DNA from: Symmachiella macrocystis
GTDB taxonomy: Bacteria > Planctomycetota > Planctomycetia > Planctomycetales > Planctomycetaceae
Direction: 5' to 3'
Length of the DNA: 64,000 bases
NCBI RefSeq assembly: GCF_007860075.1
Contig: NZ_SJPP01000001.1
Span: 1,262,501 to 1,326,500 of the forward strand
The notes beneath the pieces are model-generated. The model made no database searches. It was not told the origin of the DNA and saw only the letters and a program-made list of their open reading frames with translations. Below are positions 1 to 9,421 of the stretch, piece after piece. Position 1 is the stretch's first letter, and the number at the start of each line of letters is the position of its first letter. The translations under genes were made by a program, and so were the position numbers.

Positions 1-190
1 TTCCTACGGTTACTTAGATGTTTCAGTTCACCGCGTTAGCCCTGCACACCTATGGATTCAGTGTACAGTAATTCAGGAATCCCGGGATCAAAGCTCGTTT
101 GACAGCTCCCCCGGGCATTTCGCAGCCTTCCACGCCCTTCATCGCCTTCTAGCGCCTAGACATCCACCACATGCCCTTAGTAGCTTGACC
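1..190 (-). rRNA. rrl: 23S ribosomal RNA, 5' end (partial)
   Basis: The reverse complement begins GGTCAAGCTACTAAGGGCAT and continues with the conserved GTGGATG and GGCGATGAAGG blocks that open bacterial 23S rRNA. The gene runs off the left edge of the window, so only about 190 nt of the 5' end are present. It is the last element of a minus-strand unit that starts with tRNA-Ile and tRNA-Ala. The 5' boundary is set by comparison with the E. coli start (GGTTAAGCGACTAAG) and may be off by a few bases. Confidence 0.96.
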
Positions 191-542
191 ACAATGATTC
201 CTGCCTCCCAACTACACACTGCAGCCAGCAGACATTCCAACACTGCGTTCGCCAAATATCCTAAGAACAAAACTAACACGAAATAAGAACAATGATGCCC
301 ATCACGTTGACAGACACATTGCCTCGGAATCGCATTTTATAAAGATGCCAATCTTGTCATTAAACCAAATTGTCAAAGATCAATCCGTTTCGCCTGAGGC
401 GACATGGCGGCACCGGTTCCGGTGTCGCCATGCTGCGTCAGTCGAGTGAGACTTTACCAACCCAGTCGGTTGGTTGCAAGTCACCGAAGCTCGCTTTTTT
501 GAAAATCTTGTGAAGTCCAAAACAGTCAGCGAAAACTTCAAA
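191..542 (-). other. Spacer between tRNA-Ala and 23S rRNA
   Basis: This 350-base spacer carries no credible gene. A strong inverted repeat at 403-432 (arm CATGGCGGCACCGG with one mismatch) would form a long hairpin in the precursor, and a small GCCT/AGGC hairpin lies beside it at 391-400. They sit where processing stems are usually found in rRNA precursors. Assigning them to RNase III processing is inference. Confidence 0.6.
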
Positions 543-615
543 TGGAGAAGACCGGGCTCGAACCGGCAACCTCCGCCGTGCAAGGGCGGCGCTCTCCCAA
601 TTGAGCTACTTCCCC
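543..615 (-). tRNA. tRNA-Ala (anticodon TGC)
   Basis: The reverse complement folds as a 73-nt tRNA. The acceptor arm GGGGAAG/CTTCTCC has one G-U pair and discriminator A. The D-arm begins TAGCTCA, the anticodon loop CTTGCAC carries TGC, and the T-arm contains GGTTCGAGCC. The 3' CCA is not encoded. It lies between tRNA-Ile and 23S, the usual position in a bacterial 16S-23S spacer, although 16S is missing here. Confidence 0.97.
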
Positions 616-686
616 GCGCCTTGTCAACAGGGCACCTGACCAGCAAAAAGCCAGCACCTCTCCAGTGAGGACATCGCAGGTGAGAG

Positions 687-1209
<523 letters not shown>

Positions 1210-3084
1210 TTGAAGAACCCGACATCCCCGCAACTTCGCAACTTGATTCGCTTGTTTCGTCAGAATTGGTCCTGCTTGGCCGTCACCGACGTCGCCTTCA
1301 AGGTGCTGGCCTTTGTTGCGCTAGTGCCAATTGTAGCTGCGCTGTTTCGCGGATTTGTCGCCATCTCCGGACGGAAAGTTCTCGCAGACCAAGACATCTT
1401 GGCCTTCGTCTTAAGCCCGACCGGTGGAATTGCGATTGTTGTCGTCGGTGCAATCTGGATCGCGATTCTAGCACTGGAGCAATCCGCCTTAGCGGCAGTC
1501 GTGTTTTTCCGCACCGATTCCCAACGGCTAACGACCCGCCAAGCACTGTTATTTGCCGCCGGTCATGCGTGGCCGGTATTGCAACTCACCGGTCGCATGG
1601 TCATTTGGACCATTTTGGCTGCCGTCCCGTTTTTGGTCGTCGCCGGGATCGTCTACTGGAGCTTGCTCACGAAATACGACATCAACTTCTACCTCACCAA
1701 GAAACCGCCGCAATTCTTAGCGGCCCTCGCTTTGGGGGCCGTGATTGGCGCGGCTTTCTTGGCTGTGTTTCTGCGAATTCTGTCGGGCTGGATCTACACC
1801 CTGCCCTTGCTACTCTTCGAGCATGTTTCTCCCTCCGAAGCCCTCTCCCTGAGCGGCAAATTGGCCGCCGGGCGCCGTAAGACGATCGTGGCTTGGATCA
1901 TCGGCTGGGGGGCCGCCAACTTCGGGATTTCACTGGTCGCAGCGGCTATCGTTGGAGGAATCGGCACTCTGCTGATCATTGGAGCGGGGAGCGTCTTGGC
2001 ACTAGTGCTGATCGCCACCGGCGGGATCTTGTTGCTGGGTGCGGTCGTCAACTTCGCTTCGACACTTTTAAGCACCACCACGTTTGCCGTCATGCTCGTC
2101 GGGCTCTATCAAACGCTGGATCGCAAAGACCACAAAACCGCAAAGGTCACCTACAAGGAAGAGTCGAGCGCGGGGCGCTTTCTACTGAAACTGACACGGC
2201 GACGGATCGTGTTTGGCTCACTGTTGGCACTGCTCGTTGCCGGCGGTATCGGGGCAGGATTGCTGCAAAGCGTTCAATTCGAGGAGGATACTTTAATCAC
2301 TGCTCACCGTGGCGCCTCTGCCGCCGCTCCGGAAAACACACTGGCTTCGATCCAAGGCGCCATCGACGAAGGAGCCGATTACGCCGAGATTGACGTACAG
2401 GAAACCCGCGACGGCGTGGTCGTCGTGGTGCATGACAGCGACCTCAAAAAGCTGGGCGGACCGGGAACGAAAATCTGGGACGCCACGGCTGAGGAACTCC
2501 GCAAAGTGGATATCGGAAGTTGGTTTGCCCCACAGTTTAGCGAACAGCGCGTCCCGACCCTGGCCGAGGTCTTGTCGCTGGCGAAAGGCAATATTCGCGT
2601 AAATATCGAGTTGAAATTCTACGGCCACAACGACCGCCTGGAAGAACGCGTCGCCAAGATTGTTGAGGAACATGGTATGCAGGACGACATTATTGTCATG
2701 TCGCTGGAACAATCGATGGTGGCCAAGATGAAGTCGCTCCGCCCGCAATGGACCGTGGGACTGCTGACAGCTGTTGCCAAAGGAGACCTGACGCGGCTGG
2801 ACGCGGATTTCTTTGCCGTCAATCTAAATATGGCTGACCGGAGCTTCATCCAAACCGCTCACGATCGTGATAAGCAGGTTTTTGCCTGGACGGTGAATGA
2901 TCCACTCATGATGTCGACCATGATCGGCCGCGGCGTCGACAATCTAATCACCGACAAACCCGCCTTAGCACGGTCAGTTCTAGAGCAGCGCGAGGAAATG
3001 AGTTCGGTGGAACGCCTGTTGGTCGACCTGGGAGGAAACTGGTCGGAGGCAGTGGATCCGGACGAAGAACCGGTCACGCAGTAA
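1210..3084 (+). CDS. Glycerophosphodiester phosphodiesterase with N-terminal membrane domain
   Basis: The 624-residue protein has a hydrophobic N-terminal half (about residues 20-350, roughly six to eight membrane segments) of the GPDPase membrane-domain type, followed by a GDPD catalytic domain (about 362-605). The catalytic set is complete and spaced as in the family: His366 in HRGAS, Glu393 and Asp395 in EIDV, and His408 in VHD, with NIELK further on. Members hydrolyse glycerophosphodiesters to glycerol-3-phosphate and an alcohol. Fused membrane versions are anchored with the catalytic part on one face; which face is not clear. The start is TTG with an AGGA about 10 bases upstream. It is a single gene, transcribed away from the rRNA unit. 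Confidence 0.9.
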   Translation: MKNPTSPQLRNLIRLFRQNWSCLAVTDVAFKVLAFVALVPIVAALFRGFVAISGRKVLADQDILAFVLSPTGGIAIVVVGAIWIAILALEQSALAAVVFFRTDSQRLTTRQALLFAAGHAWPVLQLTGRMVIWTILAAVPFLVVAGIVYWSLLTKYDINFYLTKKPPQFLAALALGAVIGAAFLAVFLRILSGWIYTLPLLLFEHVSPSEALSLSGKLAAGRRKTIVAWIIGWGAANFGISLVAAAIVGGIGTLLIIGAGSVLALVLIATGGILLLGAVVNFASTLLSTTTFAVMLVGLYQTLDRKDHKTAKVTYKEESSAGRFLLKLTRRRIVFGSLLALLVAGGIGAGLLQSVQFEEDTLITAHRGASAAAPENTLASIQGAIDEGADYAEIDVQETRDGVVVVVHDSDLKKLGGPGTKIWDATAEELRKVDIGSWFAPQFSEQRVPTLAEVLSLAKGNIRVNIELKFYGHNDRLEERVAKIVEEHGMQDDIIVMSLEQSMVAKMKSLRPQWTVGLLTAVAKGDLTRLDADFFAVNLNMADRSFIQTAHDRDKQVFAWTVNDPLMMSTMIGRGVDNLITDKPALARSVLEQREEMSSVERLLVDLGGNWSEAVDPDEEPVTQ

Positions 3085-3374
3085 CCCGACAGCATGTCCC
3101 CCACATCGATGCTTGCGAGATTCGCTCCGCAACGTCCCATTCAGTCATATCTACTCAGTCGCCCCAATCACGGGTGCCACTGGCGGGCAAATTTACGGTG
3201 CGCGGCTTGCCTGATTCCGTTTGAATGAAAACCGTCGCACCATTGGGGATGATGCGGTATAGTGCGTTCGCGGCACGCCGTTGTCGCTACTCTGTTTTCA
3301 CCGACGAAGGAGTTGCGGGGAACCATTTGCGTCGCCGCAATTTGCGACGCGGCTTTGCCAAAGGGATTGCCTGA

Positions 3375-5087
3375 ATGACCAATCTTGCTGATTCGACGAC
3401 ACCCAAGCCCTTATCAATCTGGATTATGGCGCTGCTCGCTGTGGCGGTCGGATTAATTGGCGGTTTTGGAGCGGTCATTTTCCGGGGCATGATCGCTATC
3501 GTCCACAATCTGCTGTTTTTGGGCACGTTCTCCTACCAATACGACGCCAATATCCATACCCCCACCCCTGCTCCCTGGGGTGCCTGGATCATCCTGGTGC
3601 CTGTGATCGGTGCTGTCGGCGTTGCCTTTCTCGTAAAAACGTTCGCTCCCGAAGCCAAGGGGCACGGCGTTCCCGAAGTGATGGATGCTGTCTATTACGG
3701 TAAAGGGGCGATTCGCCCTGTCGTGGCGGCTGTCAAATCGTGTGCTTCGGCGCTTTCCATTGGCAGTGGCGGTTCAGTCGGCCGCGAAGGTCCGATTATT
3801 CAGATTGGCGCCGCTTTTGGATCCTCCCTCGGCCAACTCATTCCCATGCCGACACACCAACGCGTGACCTTGATCGCTGCCGGTGGTGGAGCGGGGATTG
3901 CAGCCACCTTTAATACCCCCATCGGTGGCGGGCTGTTTGCGATGGAATTGATGATGACCTCGGTCCGCGCAAAATCGGTGCTACCGGTCTTCATCGCCAC
4001 AGCGGTGGCAACCTGGATTGGCCGCGAATTCTTGGGCATGAACCCGGCATTCGATGTCCCCACCATTCAACATCCCTCGGGACATCCGTTGTTTTGGGCC
4101 ATGTTTCCGCTCTTGGTTGTCTTCGGCATCGTGATCGGCCTGGCTTCGGCCCTGTTTGTGCGATCGATCTACTGGACCGAAGACCTATTCGACAAAATGC
4201 CCGGCAATTACTACACGCGGCACATGCTGGGCATGCTCACTGTGGGCGTGATCATGTGGCTGCTGATGAATCAAGCCGGCCACTACTATATACAAGGTGT
4301 TGGCTACGCCACGGTGCAGGATGTCCTACAGAACACTCTCGAAGCGCCCGGATTTCTACTGCTGTTGGTCGCGCTCAAATTGGTGGCGACGAATTTGACG
4401 TTAGGGTCCGGAGCCTCGGGAGGCGTCTTCTCCCCCAGCCTGTTCATCGGTGCCTGCCTGGGAGGCTGCCTCGGCACGATCGTGCGTTGGATCGACCCTG
4501 GATTTCCCGTCGAACCTTCGATCTTCGCCGTCGCCGGCATGGCCGGCATGATCGGTGGGACCACAGGCGCTGTCGCCACAGGCAGCATTATGATGTTCGA
4601 AATGACCCGCGATCTCGATGCGGTCGTGCCGATTCTGCTCACAGTGGGTATTGCCTGGACAGTCCGCAAGCGGATTTCGTCACCGAGTATTTACACCTTA
4701 AAGCTGCTCCGCCGCGGGCATAACGTCCCCGAAGGCCTGATGTCCGATATGCCCGCCGCATTGACGGCAAAACAAGCGATGTCCACCGAGTTTTCCACAA
4801 CGACAGCCAACAACGACACCGTACCCACGGAAGCAGCCCCCGCCGGAACGTTTGTGATCCAGTGCGAAGGCAACACGGTTCGCGGTGTTCAACCGGGGGA
4901 AAGCTGCGTCTTCGTGGAGGAATCAAGTTCGTTGACGAACGTACTCGCCGATTTAGACGACACAGGCGCCGACGTGGCCCTGGTCTTCCGCGACGGCAGC
5001 GAACACACAGCCGACGCCGTGGTCGGCGTGATCACGCACGACCTCATCGCCCGCACCCTGGGCAGCTCGGCGACGCTTTATCGTTGA
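3375..5087 (+). CDS. ClC-family chloride channel or H+/Cl- antiporter
   Basis: The 570-residue membrane protein has the ClC signatures: GSGGSVGREGP (about 130-140) with gating Glu138, FNTPIGGGLFAMEL (about 179-192), and GSGASGGVFSPSLFIGA further on. The position equivalent to the inner proton glutamate of E. coli ClcA (Glu203) is Leu192, while Glu191 matches the neighbouring Glu202. This pattern is seen in channels and in many non-ClcA bacterial members, so proton coupling is doubtful. The C-terminal 110 residues are soluble and resemble a degenerate CBS-domain region. The ATG start follows a GGGATTGCCTGA stretch with a weak ribosome site. It stands alone, with 290 bases upstream. Confidence 0.93.
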   Translation: MTNLADSTTPKPLSIWIMALLAVAVGLIGGFGAVIFRGMIAIVHNLLFLGTFSYQYDANIHTPTPAPWGAWIILVPVIGAVGVAFLVKTFAPEAKGHGVPEVMDAVYYGKGAIRPVVAAVKSCASALSIGSGGSVGREGPIIQIGAAFGSSLGQLIPMPTHQRVTLIAAGGGAGIAATFNTPIGGGLFAMELMMTSVRAKSVLPVFIATAVATWIGREFLGMNPAFDVPTIQHPSGHPLFWAMFPLLVVFGIVIGLASALFVRSIYWTEDLFDKMPGNYYTRHMLGMLTVGVIMWLLMNQAGHYYIQGVGYATVQDVLQNTLEAPGFLLLLVALKLVATNLTLGSGASGGVFSPSLFIGACLGGCLGTIVRWIDPGFPVEPSIFAVAGMAGMIGGTTGAVATGSIMMFEMTRDLDAVVPILLTVGIAWTVRKRISSPSIYTLKLLRRGHNVPEGLMSDMPAALTAKQAMSTEFSTTTANNDTVPTEAAPAGTFVIQCEGNTVRGVQPGESCVFVEESSSLTNVLADLDDTGADVALVFRDGSEHTADAVVGVITHDLIARTLGSSATLYR

Positions 5088-5273
5088 GCTATGAAAATTG
5101 CCTGTGGAGTACCACGGAAGCCCGGCAAATAACGAATCCGTGAACTATTTAGCCGTGAGCCTGTCAGAAGAGCAATGTCTCAGCGCCCTTTTCCGATCGC
5201 TAGAAAAACGGCCACGCGCTGAATACTCCAAGCAGAATGCTGCCCCTCCGATACTCACCAACAGGGCAATACT

Positions 5274-6236
5274 ATGTTTTCTGAAATCACAGTACAGATC
5301 GCAGATCTCCCCCGAAAACGGTGGCGGCTATCCAGGCAGCAAAATCAATGGGCTAAGGAATTGATCCGCCTTTCAGTCGATGAGGTGGGGGGCATCGCGG
5401 AGTACCGAGACAGCATTTTAACACATGCACTAAAGCGAATTAATCCAGAGTTCACTGCAGAGATCGAAGGTTTGGCAACGCAATTGGACGTAGATTTTGC
5501 CGAAACCCTAGCTGCCAATTTGTACTACGATTTCGTCAAACGATTGCTTGGCTGTACGGCATTTGCGGTCAACACCGAGAACGGCCCAATCCATGCACGC
5601 AATATGGATTGGTTTTCGCATAGCAATTGTTTGTCAGAGTTTACGACAATCGTCAATTTCATGAACAACGACGATACAACTCGATTTCGCTCAGTTAGTT
5701 GGCCGGGAAGCGTCGGCGTCCTGTCAGGAATAGCCCCTGGGCGATTCGCCGTGACGCTCAATGCGGTTTTGTCCGATGAGCCGATGCAAGAGGCAACCTC
5801 GGTTGCGTTCCTGATTCGCAAAGTTTGTCAAGAATCCGAGACATTTCAAGATGCGGTTGACGCTTTGTCTACGCAGGTGATCTCGTCTGATTGCATACTT
5901 CTGGTCACAGGAACTCGCAAAGGTGAAATGGTTGTGATCGAGCGAACTCCAACCCGCCATGCGATCAGGACTACCGAAGAAGACTTTATTGTCGCCACTA
6001 ACGACTATCGTGCACTCGACTGCGAGGGTGTTGAACAAGACGGAGAGATTTACAAAACGACCTGCGGACGGTTTGATGCTGCGACAATGCGATTGCACTC
6101 GAAATTGCCAATAAACAGCGAACAATGTTTTGCAGTTCTGAACGACGAGCACGTGAAAATGCAAATCACCGTACAACAGATGGTAATGAGTGCCGCAACA
6201 GGCATGCTAAATGTAAAAACGGGCCATCACAATTGA
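5274..6236 (+). CDS. Ntn-type linear amide hydrolase, choloylglycine/acid-amidase-like
   Basis: This 320-residue protein resembles C45/choloylglycine-type N-terminal-nucleophile hydrolases. Cys94 in GCTAFAV is followed by an IHARNMDW block with Arg109, Asn110 and Asp112, matching the family pattern of a nucleophile Cys and an RN-D motif. Later GRFAVTLNAV, ATNDY and CGRFD segments also fit. In this fold the chain is normally cleaved before the Cys, so residues 1-93 would be a propeptide. There is no clear signal peptide. The substrate is unknown: an N-acyl amide, bile-salt-like conjugate or beta-lactam side chain are family possibilities. Base composition looks more AT-rich than its neighbours, which may indicate transfer. 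A weak AGGG lies 8 bases before the ATG. Confidence 0.75.
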   Translation: MFSEITVQIADLPRKRWRLSRQQNQWAKELIRLSVDEVGGIAEYRDSILTHALKRINPEFTAEIEGLATQLDVDFAETLAANLYYDFVKRLLGCTAFAVNTENGPIHARNMDWFSHSNCLSEFTTIVNFMNNDDTTRFRSVSWPGSVGVLSGIAPGRFAVTLNAVLSDEPMQEATSVAFLIRKVCQESETFQDAVDALSTQVISSDCILLVTGTRKGEMVVIERTPTRHAIRTTEEDFIVATNDYRALDCEGVEQDGEIYKTTCGRFDAATMRLHSKLPINSEQCFAVLNDEHVKMQITVQQMVMSAATGMLNVKTGHHN

Positions 6237-6490
6237 TAGGCGGTGTCGAATAGCGAGTTTTGAGCTTCGCGGTATTCCGACTTCTGTGCACTCCCCAACT
6301 TCAAAGGCTACGGAATCACGATCGTTCCTCATCACATCCAATACGCACTCTAGCCAGCGATGGCTCACAAAAACAACAACTCCCATCCAATCGCCAACAA
6401 ACGGTTAACCTAAAGGCCAAGCCCTGCGAACCGCATCCGCGACCGATTTGTCTCCTTAAGAGTCTTCCTTGGCACGAAAAGGCTCGATCG

Positions 6491-7141
6491 ATGTATGTTC
6501 CGCCGGCATTTGCAGAGATGGATACAACTGTTCTGCATGATTTTATGGTGCAAAACAGCTTTGCGACACTTGTATCCGTGGCCAAACCATCGGCGGTTGC
6601 CTCACACCTTCCGTTGCTTTTAGATCGCAGCACAGGACCATACGGACGTTTGATTGGGCATATGGCTCGGGCGAACCCGCACTGGGAGCAAGCGGATGGC
6701 CAAGAGGTTTTGGCGATTTTCACCGGCCCGCACGCCTATATCTCTCCCTCTTGGTATCACGTCAAAAACGCCGTCCCCACCTGGAATTACATAGCGGTTC
6801 ATGCCTACGGTACATTCCGGCTCAACGACAATCGCGACCGAACATTGGAAATCGTTCGCGATTCCGTGGAGTCCTATGAGGCAAAGTCAAAAACGCCTTG
6901 GTCACTGGGAGACGCTGATGCGGAGTTCATCGACCGTCTGCTCGATGCGATTGTGGGCTTCGATTTTGATATTCAGCGTATCGAAGGAGCATGGAAACTC
7001 AGCCAAAACCATGCCCCAGAGCGACGCCAAGGTGTCATTCACGGTTTGAAGGATGCGGGCGAAGAACAGCAACGACAAATCGCTGAGCTGATGTCGTCAG
7101 AGCCTACCAATGGCGATCCGAGCGCGGGAATTGCATTTTGA
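6491..7141 (+). CDS. FMN-binding negative transcriptional regulator, PaiB family
   Basis: The frame is open from 6260, but family similarity begins at the ATG at 6491 (MYVPPAF), giving 216 residues, close to Bacillus PaiB. The start is chosen because the preceding 77 codons look like noncoding DNA. The protein shows the split-barrel flavin-reductase-like fold: ATLVS and SHLPLLLD strands, a GHMARANPHW segment, FTGPHAYISPSWY, and VPTWNY, which lines the FMN site in relatives. The C-terminus carries the IQRIEGAWKLSQN motif typical of PaiB. In Bacillus PaiB represses sporulation and protease genes; in distant bacteria the role is unknown and may be enzymatic or pyridoxamine-oxidase-like. It follows the Ntn hydrolase after 254 bases. 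Confidence 0.9.
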   Translation: MYVPPAFAEMDTTVLHDFMVQNSFATLVSVAKPSAVASHLPLLLDRSTGPYGRLIGHMARANPHWEQADGQEVLAIFTGPHAYISPSWYHVKNAVPTWNYIAVHAYGTFRLNDNRDRTLEIVRDSVESYEAKSKTPWSLGDADAEFIDRLLDAIVGFDFDIQRIEGAWKLSQNHAPERRQGVIHGLKDAGEEQQRQIAELMSSEPTNGDPSAGIAF

Positions 7142-7505
7142 AACACCTCTGAAAACCACCCAGCTTCACACATCCAACACGTTGACGTTGACTACAAACA
7201 AGGAGCCCCGTCCGATCGCGTAGGACGGTGCGGAAGCTGTGGGTATGTGGATTTTTATGGACGTATGTTTCCAAAATGTTGTTGCATTTCAACACACTTA
7301 GCTGTGAGGCCATTTCCAACAGGAGTAAATCCAAAAACGCAAGCCGTTACCCAAAAGCGACTTACAGACAAACTGCCATCCAGTGCCGCATTTTGGCCCA
7401 CCATTTGCTTCTAGTTTGGCAGCAGGGGCACGACGCCGACGCCATTTGGACAACTTGTCGGCGTCATTCAATTAGTCAACTTGGGTATTTTCAGGGTGGG
7501 CAAGA
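7142..7505. other. Intergenic, 364 bases
   Basis: I see no supported gene. A 109-codon plus-strand frame at 7228-7557 overlaps the next gene and has no recognisable protein features. A short inverted repeat (GTCCGATCGCGTAGGAC, 7209-7225) could form a hairpin after the PaiB-like gene, but it lacks a T-run. Confidence 0.4.
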
Positions 7506-7952
7506 ATGGTTTCCAACAAGTCTCTCGATACGTTTCCCCGTGACGGCTACATCGTGATGGATATGGGCGATATGGAGATCTGGGACGGCGCCGACTTGGC
7601 GTTGATACGGGAAATGTTCACTCGGCTGGTCGACGGTGCCAAACATCAAAATGTCGGCATTGATATGAGTTCGGTCAAATACATTCCCAGCGGATTTTTT
7701 GGACTTCTTTACGACTGGTACGAACGGGGCATCGGCATCCGCCTGTATGATGCTCAGGCGCATGTCCGTGACATGATGTGGTTTCGGCAGTTTTTCGTCG
7801 ACGATGGACGGGGCTGCTACGAACTGACTGCCGTGACTTGTCGCGAAAACGATGTTGAGCAAGAGGACGAATGCGATTCGCTGCAAGAAGTGGATATGCT
7901 CGACCTGTCGGACAGCAACGACCAACTGGAAGTGGCCGGACTGCATTCCTAA
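7506..7952 (+). CDS. STAS-domain-like protein
   Basis: The 148-residue protein fits the STAS fold of anti-sigma-factor antagonists: a strand-rich N-terminus, a helix near 30-43, then a GIDMSSVKYIPSGFFGLL segment (51-68). There Asp53 and Ser62 occupy the places of the conserved D and phosphorylatable S of the family (D-S-S..IDS.G). The C-terminal tail is acidic (EQEDECDS) and not part of the fold. No anti-sigma kinase or PP2C phosphatase lies next to it, so a partner-switching role is inference. The 3' end faces the Ca2+/H+ exchanger gene 13 bases away. Confidence 0.65.
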   Translation: MVSNKSLDTFPRDGYIVMDMGDMEIWDGADLALIREMFTRLVDGAKHQNVGIDMSSVKYIPSGFFGLLYDWYERGIGIRLYDAQAHVRDMMWFRQFFVDDGRGCYELTAVTCRENDVEQEDECDSLQEVDMLDLSDSNDQLEVAGLHS

Positions 7953-7965
7953 CCAAGTCGATGCT

Positions 7966-9162
7966 TTAAACGCGACGGAGCCAGTCACCGCCGCAATCTG
8001 GTAAAATCCAAGACAGCACGCCCGCCGGTTGCTCGATGACCGCGCGGGCGTTTTCGTGCGGCTCGGGTTCGGGTAGATTGAAAAACGCGATTGCCAAAAT
8101 CAAATAGACGGCCAACAGCAACAACCCCTCCAGCCAGTTGGACTCACCGTCAAAGGCGACCAGCCCCACTACCATCACCGAGACGACAATCGCCATGACT
8201 TCCAGCATGCTGAATACTAGATTCATGCGGGGAAAACCGGGAAGATAACCGGCAAAGACCAGCACAGGCGCGACGAACAAGGCAATCTGTAGCGCCGAAC
8301 CCACGGCGATATGATAACTGAGTTCCATGCGATTCTTCAGCGCGACCAATACAGCTGTGGAATGTTCAGCCGCGTTGCCGACGATGGCGACGACGATCAG
8401 GCCGACAAAGGTTTCGGTCAATCCCATCGCCAGCCGGGCCTCCTCGATGCTGCCGACAAGGAATTCGCTCATCAGCGCCACAAATACGGTCGCGCCCACC
8501 AGCACAGACAGCGCTGTTTTGCTGGACCAATTTGGCTCGACAGCGGCAAATCCGTCCGCATCGACAGGACCTTCGTCATGGTCCCCCGCATAGAGGTGCT
8601 TGTGCGTGATCAGGCTAAAAATCAGCATCAACACATAGACGACAAACAGCACGACGGCGATTTCGAGACTCAAGGTTTGCTCGTTGGCCTTGGTATGGAA
8701 CAACTCCAAATGGACGTGAAACATCGCCGGCACGACCAGACCGATCGCCGCCAGCGCCAACAGCGTGGCCGACATGCCGGCAGCGGTGAAATTGAATTTC
8801 TGACGCGAAAACTTTAGTCCCCCGGCCAGAAAACTGGCCCCCAAGACCAGCAACACGTTTCCCAGGATACTTCCCGTAATCGAGGACTTCACGACCTCAA
8901 TCATGCCTCGGTGCAAGGCGAACAGGGCGATGATCAATTCCGCTGCGTTACCGAAGGTCGCATTCAGCAACCCTCCCCAACCGGCTCCCAACTTGTCAGC
9001 CAGGATCTCGGTACTTTTGCCCATCAACCCGGCGAGCGGAACGATGGCAATGCCCGACACGATGAAAACCCACATCCCTGGAGCACCGGCGAATTTCAAA
9101 CCGATCGCCACGGGCACGAAAACCAACAATGCATTCAAGACGCCGATTTTGCGAAAATCCAT
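7966..9162 (-). CDS. Calcium/proton exchanger, CaCA family (Cax/ChaA type)
   Basis: The 398-residue integral membrane protein has about eleven hydrophobic segments and both alpha-repeats of the CaCA superfamily: NATFGNAAELIIALFAL (about 67-83) and VGNAAEHSTAVLVAL (about 260-275), each with the GNxxE ion-coordinating motif. A further SALQIALFVAP segment is typical of Cax proteins. Family members export Ca2+ (or Na+/K+) in exchange for protons across the cytoplasmic membrane. The ATG start opens with MDFRKIGVLNALLVFVP. The last few residues (DCGGDWLRRV) are not conserved-looking. It is convergent with the STAS-like gene and apparently monocistronic. Confidence 0.95.
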   Translation of the reverse strand: MDFRKIGVLNALLVFVPVAIGLKFAGAPGMWVFIVSGIAIVPLAGLMGKSTEILADKLGAGWGGLLNATFGNAAELIIALFALHRGMIEVVKSSITGSILGNVLLVLGASFLAGGLKFSRQKFNFTAAGMSATLLALAAIGLVVPAMFHVHLELFHTKANEQTLSLEIAVVLFVVYVLMLIFSLITHKHLYAGDHDEGPVDADGFAAVEPNWSSKTALSVLVGATVFVALMSEFLVGSIEEARLAMGLTETFVGLIVVAIVGNAAEHSTAVLVALKNRMELSYHIAVGSALQIALFVAPVLVFAGYLPGFPRMNLVFSMLEVMAIVVSVMVVGLVAFDGESNWLEGLLLLAVYLILAIAFFNLPEPEPHENARAVIEQPAGVLSWILPDCGGDWLRRV

Positions 9163-9248
9163 GTCACCGAATCCTCCACGATGCGTGTCCTAGGTCGAAG
9201 CACGATACCCCGCGGTTTGGAAAAGAGCAATTCTCGTGGGTGGAGTAG

Positions 9249-9273
9249 GCTTGAGGGGACAGGCTTGAGAGTT
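9249..9273. repeat. Intergenic repeat, GGGGACAGGCTTGAG family
   Basis: One of several intergenic copies of a short motif with core GGGGACAGGCTTGAG. Related copies lie near 12445, 32994, 46163, 50237 and 52307. This copy sits upstream of the exchanger gene, in the divergent region before the zinc-ribbon gene. Confidence 0.55.
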
Positions 9274-9421
9274 GGTGGGGTGATGCTGTCCGGTGCCCTT
9301 CCCTTCTCCTCAGACTTCCTATGCATATCTCGGTTGTTTGAGCGGATCAGTTTGGCATAATGCAGAAGTAATGTTTTCAGGGCAACGGTGATGCACATCT
9401 GAGGAAAGGCTCGCCACCGGT

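Noticed and set aside
3225-3374. Possible fluoride riboswitch upstream of the ClC gene (GGGGATGATG at about 3247)
   Set aside because: The consensus needs a GGNGATG core followed by a pairing CC/GCC and a downstream CTGATG segment. Those pairing parts are not present, and the ClC protein has the GREGP chloride-type motif, not a fluoride-exporter one.
7228-7557. 109-codon plus-strand frame before the STAS-like gene
   Set aside because: It overlaps the start of the STAS-like gene in another frame, has no ribosome site and shows no protein-like composition.
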